64,000 bases of DNA from the NCBI GenBank assembly GCA_023422005.1, contig JAEZSC010000031.1, positions 1 through 64,000 of the forward strand, read 5' to 3'. Within the stretch, counting starts at the first letter, position 1. Each line of letters begins with the position of its first letter. Below, one piece after another: positions 45,747 through 53,376 of the stretch. The position numbers and the translations under genes are program-made. The notes under the pieces are model-generated. The model saw only the letters and a list, made by a program, of their open reading frames with translations, was not told the DNA's origin and did no database searches. This DNA comes from Bacillota bacterium (GTDB lineage: Bacteria; Bacillota; Clostridia; Christensenellales; UMGS416).

Positions 45747-46898
45747 TCACAGCACGCCTGCGATCACTGTATTCAGATAATTGTCGAATTTCCGCACCAA
45801 GATGCCGTCGCCGAAATCCATGGACACCATCATGCAGGTCGCCACAACCTCGTACACGGGGTCGATAAACAGCATTGTGCAGCCCGCGCCGCCGTGGGAA
45901 AACGCTTGCGGAGAACGCAGCGTACCCGTTTCATCGGTCTTGTCCAGGGACAGGCCGAACGGCAGGCCCCAACCGGATTCCTTGAACACCTTGTCCCCAT
46001 AATGGGAAATGATGCCTTTCGTCTGGTTCCTCGTCATGGCATCGACGGAAGCCCGGCTTAAAAACCGCCTGTCGTTATGCATCCCCTTATCGAGGAACAT
46101 CTGCCCCATCAGCGCCAGGTCATAGGCCGTGGAATAAGCACCGCCGCTGGCGGATTGGTTCTTTCGGTGATCCAATCCGTTCAGGCTCTTGAAGATTGCG
46201 TTTTCCGGGTAAACGATTATCCTGCCGTCCAGTTCATCCGGCACGGAAAGGTAGGAATCATTCATTGCTAGAGGGCCGAAAATCCGCTCCCTAAAGAACG
46301 CGTCCAAAGACATACCGCTCACACGCACGACGATCTCGCCTGCAATCCCTATCCCGAAACCGGAATAAGACATTTCCTCACCAGGCGCTTTCCACAGCGG
46401 AGCGGAGCAACCCATGTAGAAGTATTTGCCCAGGTGCGGGTGCAGCCTGGCATACTCCTCGGGAATCTGTGTGCTTTCAAAGTCCGGTTTTATATGATTC
46501 CAGAGATCTTCATCCCGTATGCCGGACGTGTGTGTCAGCAGGTGATGAATCAACACCTGGTTCTTCCCGTCACCCTTGAACTCCGGAATGAATTCCTGGA
46601 CTGGGCGCGTGGGGCTGACCAACCCTTCCTCGGTCAGCAGGAAAATCGCAATACCTGTTAACACCTTCGTGATGGACGCAATGGGGAAGATCGTGTCCGG
46701 CTGCAGCAACTCGGGCGGATCGCCGGGCACGCGCAAACCCTTGGCGCCATAGGCGAAAATCACACCTCTGTGAGCGGCAAGGTAAGCAACAGAAGTTGTA
46801 AATCCGGTGTCGATCCACCTGCATGCAAGCCTGTCAAGCTTCTCCGCCGTGCCTGGGTGTATTCCTGCCTGTTGCTCGGTACCAAAATGCAGCTTCAT
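45747..46898 (-). CDS. Serine beta-lactamase-like hydrolase (class C/PBP4* fold)
   Basis: A 383-residue protein with the SxxK motif SITK in FPIASITKVLTGIAIF (Ser near residue 72), the Tyr motif as YSGFGIGIAGEIVVRVSG, and the third motif HGGAG in FSHGGAGCTMLFID. Members are esterases, D-aminopeptidases or penicillin-binding-like enzymes; beta-lactam resistance cannot be assumed. No signal peptide is evident. It is the last complete gene before the right end of the element; 218 bp separate it from the attR core. Confidence 0.85.
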   Translation of the reverse strand: MKLHFGTEQQAGIHPGTAEKLDRLACRWIDTGFTTSVAYLAAHRGVIFAYGAKGLRVPGDPPELLQPDTIFPIASITKVLTGIAIFLLTEEGLVSPTRPVQEFIPEFKGDGKNQVLIHHLLTHTSGIRDEDLWNHIKPDFESTQIPEEYARLHPHLGKYFYMGCSAPLWKAPGEEMSYSGFGIGIAGEIVVRVSGMSLDAFFRERIFGPLAMNDSYLSVPDELDGRIIVYPENAIFKSLNGLDHRKNQSASGGAYSTAYDLALMGQMFLDKGMHNDRRFLSRASVDAMTRNQTKGIISHYGDKVFKESGWGLPFGLSLDKTDETGTLRSPQAFSHGGAGCTMLFIDPVYEVVATCMMVSMDFGDGILVRKFDNYLNTVIAGVL

Positions 46899-47067
46899 AC
46901 TGTGCCGCTCCTTCCGATTACCTTTTCCGCCGAATGCTGACCTTCCCCAGCCTTTACACCAGCCGGCAGATCACCTTTAGCAGGGAAGCTCAATCGACAT
47001 AATTATAACCATTATGTATAGTTGAGACAATAGAAATAACACAATATAAGGAGACACAGTATTGTGA

Positions 47068-47649
47068 TTAACCATCGAGTTTATCACGGAGTCTTTTTAC
47101 TTTAGTATCCAAAGTTTCCACGTCCCACTGTATAAACGCCACCCCATACTTCCCCACGAGGTCCACGAGTTTTGCGTTCCATGCCCCATAGGGTGCGCGG
47201 AAGATCATCGGCCTTTTTCCCGTAATCCTCTCAATGGTGTCGTCGGTCTTCTTGAGTTCTTCCATTACCTCATTGTCGGGCAGCTTTGTCAGGTCCTTAT
47301 GGGTGTAACCATGGCTGCCGATCTCGTGTCCGCGGTTAGCGATTTCCCGGAGCATGTCCGCGTTTTTGTTGGCCCACATGCCGGTTACAAAAAAGGTCGC
47401 CTTGATGCCCGCGTCGTCCAGCGCATCCAGTATGGCGATGGTCTTGTCGGTGCCCCAAGCGGCGTCAAAGGTGATGGCAACCTGCATGTTTTTGGTGTTG
47501 ACACTATAGATCGGTATATCATCCTTGGGCGCGAACGCCGACGCGGCGTCGGGCCGCAGCGCCAACACCACGATCAGCACCACGACCAGCGCCGCCGCCA
47601 CGATGCCCCAGCGGACCAATTGCTCCTTGGTGATCAATAAAATTCGCAT
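47068..47649 (-). pseudogene. pdaB: 5' part of the pdaB-like polysaccharide deacetylase, cut by the element
   Basis: The N-terminal 177 residues of a PdaB-type deacetylase: a membrane anchor (WGIVAAALVVVLIVVLALRP, about residues 14-33), motif 1 TFDAAWGTD, motif 2 HEIGSHGYTHKD and motif 3 FRAPYGAWN. It then reads QWDV and crosses into the element at 47117, gaining 15 foreign codons before a stop at 47068. Motif 4 is split and motif 5 is missing; both are in the 3' part at 13672-13451. GGGAGGG precedes the ATG. PdaB acts late in sporulation in Bacillus, so the present allele should be inactive unless the element excises. The family could also be another deacetylase. Confidence 0.92.
47094..47130. 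other. attR: right junction of the element
   Basis: The element arm TTTTTACTTT, AGTATCC, AAAGTT (47094-47116) is joined through TC (47117-47118) to chromosomal CACGTCCCACTG. Compared with the reverse complement of the attL arm, 19 of 23 positions match. The reconstructed empty site joins GTCCAGGCTA, TC and CACGTCCCACTG, and encodes the deacetylase sequence WDVDSLD in frame. Confidence 0.85.
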
Positions 47650-47931
47650 GCGCTTCCCTCCCAGTCAATCCTATGCACACAAGCACGTTGACAGAAGGAA
47701 ATGTACCCGCCAACTGCTGACCTGCGGCCGGTGTTCTTCGAACTGCAGAATTGAACCCAATGACGCGACGCATACTATTCGGGAATCCAGGATGAGCGGT
47801 CAGTTCAGCTAGCGGCAGCGTTAATCCAAATGGGTCAATGTTCACATTGGCGCGTTTGGAAAACGCTTTTTTCTTTTTTTCCGGCGAAACGAAAGTCATG
47901 AACGAACCAATGAGAAGGAGTGGATCAGCAG

Positions 47932-49209
47932 GTGAAGGCAGTGATCGTGGGAGGTGGATGGGCGGGCTGCGCCGCGGCCATCGGCGCCAGAAAAGCAGGC
48001 GCGGATGTAGTGCTGCTGGAGCGGACGGACGCGCTGCTGGGCACCGGCCTGGTGGGAGGAATCATGCGCAACAACGGGCGCTTTACCGCCACGGAGGAAG
48101 CCATCGCCATGGGCGCAGGAGACCTGTTCCACATCACCGACGCCCATTCCCGCCATAGAGGGATCGACTTCCCCGGCCACCGGCACGCCAGCGTCTACGA
48201 CATCGGCACGACGCCGGGCGCGGTCACGCGCCACATGCGTGAGCAAGGCGTGGACGTGCATCTGAGCGCCCGCGTGTCAAAGGCGAAGCTGGCCGGCAAA
48301 ACCATCTTGAGCGTGGAAGCCGACGACGGGCGCATCTATGAAGGCGATGTATTCCTGGACACCACGGGGACCGCAGGGCCCATGAGCAACTGCCAAAAAT
48401 ACGGCAACGGCTGCGCCATGTGCGTGCTGCGCTGCCCTTCTTTCGGCGGGCGCCAGAGCCTGGCTGCGCTTGCGGGCGTGCAAGAGGTGCAGGGCCGGAA
48501 GGCCTCCGGCGAGGTGGGCGCCATGAGCGGCTCCTGCAAGCTGTACAAGGAATCCCTCTCGCGGAAAATCATAGAAACCTTGAACGAAAAGGGCGTTGCG
48601 ATCATATCTATCCCCAAGAGCCTTGTGGAAGACCACCTGGACATCAAGGCCTGCCAGCAATACGCGCTGGCGGAATTTAAGAAGAACATCATACTGCTGG
48701 ACACCGGACATGCCAAGCTTATGAGCCCGTTCTTCGACCTGCAAAAGCTGCAGCAGATCCCCGGATTCGAAAACGCGCGGTACGAGGACCCCTACGCGGG
48801 TGGTAAGGGCAACTCGATGCGTTTTTTCGCAATGGCGCCGCGGGATGATTCGCTGAAGGTGGAGGGTGTGAGCAATCTGTTCTGCGCGGGCGAGAAGGCC
48901 GGCCTGCTGGTGGGCCACACCGAGGCCATCGTGACCGGCACACTGGCCGGTGCCAACGCCGTTCGCCTGGCTCAAAGCGAGGATTTGCTTGTGCTGCCCC
49001 GCACGCTGGCCATCGGCGAGGCCATCGCCTATGTGCGCGAACAAATGCAGACGGAGAATGGCCTGGGGCTCAAATATACGTTCTCCGGCTCGGTGCTGTT
49101 TGAGCGCATGAAGAAGCTGGGGCTTTACACCACGGATGTTGCAGTGATCCGCAGGCGCGTGGAGGCCGCCGGGCTCACCGACGTGTTCGCCAGAATGGCT
49201 TTGGTCTGA
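47932..49209 (+). CDS. FAD-dependent oxidoreductase
   Basis: A 425-residue flavoprotein. The dinucleotide fold is at the N-terminus (KAVIVGGGWAGCAAAIGARK), the second glycine-rich block is FLDTTGTAGPMSNCQ, and the C-terminal FAD loop is LFCAGEKAGLLVGHTEAIVT. A Cys-rich CAMCVLRCPSFGG stretch around residue 165 could bind a metal or form a disulphide. Closest in layout to FAD-dependent dehydrogenases of the GidA/succinate-dehydrogenase superfamily. GTG 47932 was chosen because the earlier GTG at 47920 is directly on the AAGGAG site. It precedes a transporter by 78 bp, suggesting oxidation of an imported organic acid. Confidence 0.8.
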   Translation: MKAVIVGGGWAGCAAAIGARKAGADVVLLERTDALLGTGLVGGIMRNNGRFTATEEAIAMGAGDLFHITDAHSRHRGIDFPGHRHASVYDIGTTPGAVTRHMREQGVDVHLSARVSKAKLAGKTILSVEADDGRIYEGDVFLDTTGTAGPMSNCQKYGNGCAMCVLRCPSFGGRQSLAALAGVQEVQGRKASGEVGAMSGSCKLYKESLSRKIIETLNEKGVAIISIPKSLVEDHLDIKACQQYALAEFKKNIILLDTGHAKLMSPFFDLQKLQQIPGFENARYEDPYAGGKGNSMRFFAMAPRDDSLKVEGVSNLFCAGEKAGLLVGHTEAIVTGTLAGANAVRLAQSEDLLVLPRTLAIGEAIAYVREQMQTENGLGLKYTFSGSVLFERMKKLGLYTTDVAVIRRRVEAAGLTDVFARMALV

Positions 49210-49287
49210 GGCGGCCGGCAGCGCACCGGGAGGGTGGATCGGCGCGCTAAGATGTCGCTTCGAAACGATTATCTGGGGGAGAGGAAA

Positions 49288-50727
49288 ATGGAAAATACGG
49301 TTACACTCGGATTGTTACACTATGTCTACCTCATCATGACAGTTCTCATCATCGCCATCCTCCTTATGAAAAAGGAGATCGTGCTGCCGTGCATCATCGG
49401 CATTTTCCTGATGGGGCTGGCCGCGACCGGCGGCAACGTCGTCAGCGCCATTCAGGTGCTGTACAACTCGCTGGTCAGCTCCGGCACCGAATTTCTAGGC
49501 ATCATCGCCGTCATCGCCATTGTCGTGGCGATGTCTAAGGGTCTCACGAGCATCGGCGCTGATGAGCTGATGGTCACGCCGCTGAAGAAGATCGTCAAGA
49601 ACAAGCAGATCGCGTTTTTCGTCGTGGGCGCCGTGATGCTGGTGGTCTCCTGGTTCGTGTGGCCCTCCCCCGCCGTGGCGCTGGTGGGCGCGCTGATGCT
49701 GCCCATCGCCCTCAAAGCGGGGCTTCCGAACATTTGGTGCGCGGTCGCGATGAACATCTTCGGCCACGGCATCGGTCTTTCTGGCGACTTCGTCATCCAG
49801 GGCGCGCCGGGCATCACGGCAAAAGCGGCCGGCCTGGACACGGGCAGCGTGGTGCTGGCCAGCGTCCCGCTGTGGGCCACGATGTCCGTCGTCACGATCA
49901 TCGTCTGCTGGGTCATGTTCCTGCGGGAGAACAAGCGGGCCGCGCAGACGGCCGCCCTCTCCCAAGCGGAAGCCATCGCCACAGGCGAGGGCGATGGAGA
50001 CGGCCCAGTTCCCGAACCCGAAAAGCCCCTGGCCGGCGCCAAGCGCGCGCACTCCCCCTTTGCGTACATCATGGCCGTACTGACCCCCGCACTGTTCGCT
50101 CTGGATGTCGTGCTGATGCTGATATTCAACCTGAAGGGCGGCGACGCTACGGCGCTGGTCGGCGGCACGGCCATTCTGGTGCTCACACTGATCACGATCT
50201 TCCGCGGCAACTTCTTCGCCTCGCTGGAGGTCATCGCCGACAACTTCAAGGATGGGTTCCAGTTCGCAGTCAAGATTTTTGCGCCGGTCATCGTGATCGC
50301 CGGATTCTTCTTTCTGGGCAGCGGCGAGATGGCGGCAAAGGTGCTGGGCGAAGGTACTCCCAGCATCCTCAACGATTTCGGCCTGTTCCTCTCACAGCGC
50401 GTGCATCTGGGCGGCGGCCTGGTCGCGGTCGTACAATCTCTGGTGGGCATCGTGACCGGCCTGGATGGCTCCGGCTTCTCCGGCCTGCCGCTGCTGGGTT
50501 CGCTGGCGCAAACCTTCTCCGCAGCCACCGGCGCCAACCCGGCCACGCTGGCGGCGCTGGGACAGATTACGACGGTCTGGGTGGACGGTGGCACGATCAT
50601 CCCGTGGGCGGTCATCCCAGTTGCGGCCATCTGCAACGTGAAAGCCGGCGACCTTGCCCGCAAGAACCTGATCCCTGTGGCATGCGGCCTTGCGGCCACG
50701 CTGGTCGTTGCGATCTTCCTCGTCTGA
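49288..50727 (+). CDS. Organic-acid transporter, GntP/citrate-type
   Basis: A 479-residue membrane protein with about twelve hydrophobic helices. WPSPAVALVGALMLPIALKA, NIFGHGIGLSGDFVIQGAPG, VVQSLVGIVTGLDGSGFSGL and ALGQITTVWVDGGTIIPWAV are typical of proton-coupled gluconate or citrate/dicarboxylate transporters. GGGGGAGAGG stands before ATG 49288, so an upstream open frame was trimmed. With the FAD oxidoreductase it probably forms an uptake-and-oxidation pair. Substrate not identifiable. Confidence 0.85.
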   Translation: MENTVTLGLLHYVYLIMTVLIIAILLMKKEIVLPCIIGIFLMGLAATGGNVVSAIQVLYNSLVSSGTEFLGIIAVIAIVVAMSKGLTSIGADELMVTPLKKIVKNKQIAFFVVGAVMLVVSWFVWPSPAVALVGALMLPIALKAGLPNIWCAVAMNIFGHGIGLSGDFVIQGAPGITAKAAGLDTGSVVLASVPLWATMSVVTIIVCWVMFLRENKRAAQTAALSQAEAIATGEGDGDGPVPEPEKPLAGAKRAHSPFAYIMAVLTPALFALDVVLMLIFNLKGGDATALVGGTAILVLTLITIFRGNFFASLEVIADNFKDGFQFAVKIFAPVIVIAGFFFLGSGEMAAKVLGEGTPSILNDFGLFLSQRVHLGGGLVAVVQSLVGIVTGLDGSGFSGLPLLGSLAQTFSAATGANPATLAALGQITTVWVDGGTIIPWAVIPVAAICNVKAGDLARKNLIPVACGLAATLVVAIFLV

Positions 50728-50839
50728 AGCCGATTAAGCCTGCTGGAACAAAACAGCGCCGCGCGCCCGCCGGTCCATCCGCGGGCGCGCGCACTTTCTC
50801 ACCTGTTCATCATCGATTGCTGCTCTCCACGAGGCCCCT

Positions 50840-51499
50840 TCAGAAGGGAAACCACCTCAAAAGCTCTGCCGCCACCAGTTCATGGCCGCTCCTGTTGGGG
50901 TGGTTCACCCAAGACATCAGATCGATCACATCCGCTCCATCGGCATACCGCCGGAAGGAGGAGAGAGCATCCGCAAGCCCGACCTGATGCTCCCGGGCAA
51001 GCAGGCGGATTTGCCTGGCATGCCCTTCAAGCTCACCGTCCGCTTTGTCCCTAGAGGCCGAATATTCATGAACGTCCAGCGTTGGGGTAAGTAGAATGAC
51101 TTTGCAGCCGTGGGAAAGCGCTTGCTCCACCATACTGCTCCAGGCCACATAAGCCCTTTGCAGCCCGATACGCCGGTCATTGAGGCCATAATCGATGGTG
51201 ATGATGTCGGGATTGTGGTTGAGCACATCCTGCTCAAACCTTGCCGCGCCGGATTCGGAGTCTTCCCCGCCGATTGCGGTCACGATCACATTGATGACGG
51301 CAAATGGGAAGCGTTCTTTCAACCCTCTGTGCAGAAGATGAGGATAGGCATGGAACGTGTCCACCATCGGCGTGGCGAAATAGCCTGCCGGAACGCTGTG
51401 ACCGTGGCACACGATGTTGACCGTCCGGTTGTCCGGCCATTGTTTGTTCAGCAGATGAACGGTGTCTTGCAAATACAGGCTTTTATCGGCCATGCTCAT
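50840..51499 (-). CDS. SGNH/GDSL-family hydrolase
   Basis: A 219-residue esterase. Block I is IVCHGHSVPAGYFATPMVD (His-Ser variant near residue 30), block III is IITIDYGLNDRR, and the catalytic Asp-x-x-His is in MSWVNHPNRSGHEL near the end. The GHS in place of the usual GDS changes the residue before the nucleophile. Cytoplasmic by appearance. AGGAG precedes ATG 51499. It ends 72 bp before the URO-D-like gene's end on the same strand in a putative operon. Confidence 0.8.
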   Translation of the reverse strand: MSMADKSLYLQDTVHLLNKQWPDNRTVNIVCHGHSVPAGYFATPMVDTFHAYPHLLHRGLKERFPFAVINVIVTAIGGEDSESGAARFEQDVLNHNPDIITIDYGLNDRRIGLQRAYVAWSSMVEQALSHGCKVILLTPTLDVHEYSASRDKADGELEGHARQIRLLAREHQVGLADALSSFRRYADGADVIDLMSWVNHPNRSGHELVAAELLRWFPF

Positions 51500-51571
51500 A
51501 TGCGTCTCCTTGCGCTGTACGACAGCAGGCTAGAACTTGCCCTCCAGCAGCTGCTGAAGGTGCGTCGAAAA

Positions 51572-52702
51572 TTATCCCCCAAACACCTTCCTCATCCTGT
51601 CACAGTAATACGGCACGTTTTCCCATTTCGCGTCCGGCGCAAAGCGGAGGTCGGGGCATGGAATGAATCCGCCCAGCTCCACCAACGGCCGCAGGCGTTC
51701 GATTTCCTGATCCACCGCCACGTAGTCATGGGCGAACACCCGCTTGTCCATGCCGCCCACGCCGCGGATCACCCTGCCGTATTTCTCCCGCCACGGGCCG
51801 ATGCTGCCACCCCAGGTGCCCACCTCGATGGGGAACATCGTGTTCACGCCGTTGTCCAGCCATACGGGGATCAACGCGTCGATCCACCCATCGCAGTCCA
51901 GCGACACGATGGAAATGCCGTGGGCGTTCAGCAAGCCGCAGATGCGCCCGTAATGGGGTCCGGCATACTCCCGGAACACACCGGGCGCAATCAGCGGACC
52001 GTTCTTAAAACAAATATCCTCCCAAAAGTGCCCAAAATCAAACCGCGCGCCGGATTTCAGCACCCGCTCGGTCACCTGGTAGCATAAGGTTCCGACCGTG
52101 TCGATGATCTCGCGGAACAGTGGCTCGTCGTCGATATACAGGTAGCTTAAGTTCACGACACCCAGCCAGTTGCGAACCTGCCCCAGCAGGCTTTTGCAAT
52201 AAAGACCGAGTGGATAATCCCGGTTTGCGCTTTGCTCCGCGATCCGCTTAAGCGCTGCGTCGTCGAAGCGCGTCTGGGTATACTGCAGCCTGGGCAGATA
52301 GTGCTCCTCCCAGGATTTCCTGTCCACCAGCGTGTGACCGACCTCAGCATGGATGGAGCCCGCGTCCGGCCGGTTGATCACCAACGCCCCGTCGCTGTTG
52401 CGCACAACCTGCGAACCGTCCGGCCTCTCCTCGACGATTTGCTCCTCAAAGGCCGGAAACAGCGACGAAAACCCCGAAAGGTCCTGGTAGGTGTTGTAAT
52501 AGTTGAAGTCAAAGCCCAGACGCGCGGACACGGCCGTCTCCTCCGGGCTGCCGTCGGAGATACCCGCGCGCTCCTGCGCGGTGATGTGCCCCTGGGCACA
52601 CCATTTGTCCAGCGTATCCGTCCAGTAGCTGAAGTGCACGACGGGCAGGCGGTCATAACACTGATAGTTCATGATCGCATGGAAACGTTCACGGTTATTC
52701 AT
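51572..52702 (-). CDS. Uroporphyrinogen decarboxylase (URO-D) family protein
   Basis: A 376-residue barrel protein starting MNNRERFHAIMNYQCYDRLP with the N-terminal URO-D pattern, then KYGRVIRGVGGMDKRVFAHD and GGFIPCPDLRFAPDAKWENV near the C-terminus. In anaerobes most such proteins are methyltransferases (MtaA/CmuA-like) or sugar-related enzymes and not heme enzymes. The typical heme-site Asp and Tyr are not obvious. ATG 52702 has AGGAGAG upstream. It is transcribed toward the SGNH hydrolase gene, with which it may be linked to glycan use. Confidence 0.75.
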   Translation of the reverse strand: MNNRERFHAIMNYQCYDRLPVVHFSYWTDTLDKWCAQGHITAQERAGISDGSPEETAVSARLGFDFNYYNTYQDLSGFSSLFPAFEEQIVEERPDGSQVVRNSDGALVINRPDAGSIHAEVGHTLVDRKSWEEHYLPRLQYTQTRFDDAALKRIAEQSANRDYPLGLYCKSLLGQVRNWLGVVNLSYLYIDDEPLFREIIDTVGTLCYQVTERVLKSGARFDFGHFWEDICFKNGPLIAPGVFREYAGPHYGRICGLLNAHGISIVSLDCDGWIDALIPVWLDNGVNTMFPIEVGTWGGSIGPWREKYGRVIRGVGGMDKRVFAHDYVAVDQEIERLRPLVELGGFIPCPDLRFAPDAKWENVPYYCDRMRKVFGG

Positions 52703-52917
52703 GTGTATCTCTCTCCTGAATATGGACTGCACAAACACTGTTGTCCAACTGAAAATTCCACGATAGACGCAATAAACCCTGCTTGCATTCGCCTGAAACA
52801 TACAAAATGTGAAAAGATGCGGCCAGGTCTCATTGTGACCGTATGCATGGAAGCGAGGCGCGATCGGTTGTATAATAAATTATCATACATAAGCCAGCCC
52901 ATGAAAGGATGAGCGCC

Positions 52918-53319
52918 ATGGACAACAACGCGACCCCTGCCACCATCGACGAGTACATCGCCCAGTTCTCCCAGGAAATCCAGGCCGTGCTGCAGCAGAC
53001 CCGTTCCGTCATCCGCGCCGCCGCGCCTGACGCCCTGGAGAAGATCAGCTGGGGTATGCCGACCTATGCGCTGCACGGCAACGTGATCCACTTTGCCGCC
53101 CAAAAAAACCATCTGGGCATCTACCCGGGCTCGAGCGGCATGGAACGCTTCGCACCGGACTTTACAGGTTACAAAACATCAAAGGGAGCGGTGCAGTTCC
53201 CGTATACCCAGCCCATACCCTACGACCTGATCGGGCGCATCGCCGCCTTCCGGGTGCAGGAGAACCGCGATGAGGCGCAGGCCAAGGCCGAAGCAAAAGC
53301 GGCAGCCAAAAAGAAGTAA
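52918..53319 (+). CDS. DUF1801 protein (YdhG-like)
   Basis: A 133-residue protein. TIDEYIAQFSQEIQAVLQQT, then KISWGMPTYALHGNVIHFAA and HLGIYPGSSGMERFAPDF match the DUF1801 pattern; YdhG of Bacillus is reported as an iron-related chaperone. The last 20 residues are Ala/Lys-rich. ATG 52918 has GAAAGG at suitable spacing; an ATG three codons earlier is too close to it. Confidence 0.8.
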   Translation: MDNNATPATIDEYIAQFSQEIQAVLQQTRSVIRAAAPDALEKISWGMPTYALHGNVIHFAAQKNHLGIYPGSSGMERFAPDFTGYKTSKGAVQFPYTQPIPYDLIGRIAAFRVQENRDEAQAKAEAKAAAKKK

Positions 53320-53332
53320 CCAGTTATAAATA

Positions 53333-53363
53333 ACAGCCCGCCGGCAGTACCGGCGGGCTGTTT
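53333..53363 (+). terminator. Bidirectional terminator between DUF1801 and vWA genes
   Basis: Perfect 12-bp stem ACAGCCCGCCGG/CCGGCGGGCTGT with loop CAGTA, followed by TTTG; also usable by the convergent vWA gene. Confidence 0.75.
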
Positions 53364-53376
53364 GTGTTCATATGGG

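Noticed and set aside
45747..46898. The serine hydrolase as a beta-lactam resistance gene
   Set aside because: The class C-like fold is shared with esterases and peptidases; there is no signal peptide and the second motif is YSG instead of YSN, so resistance cannot be inferred.
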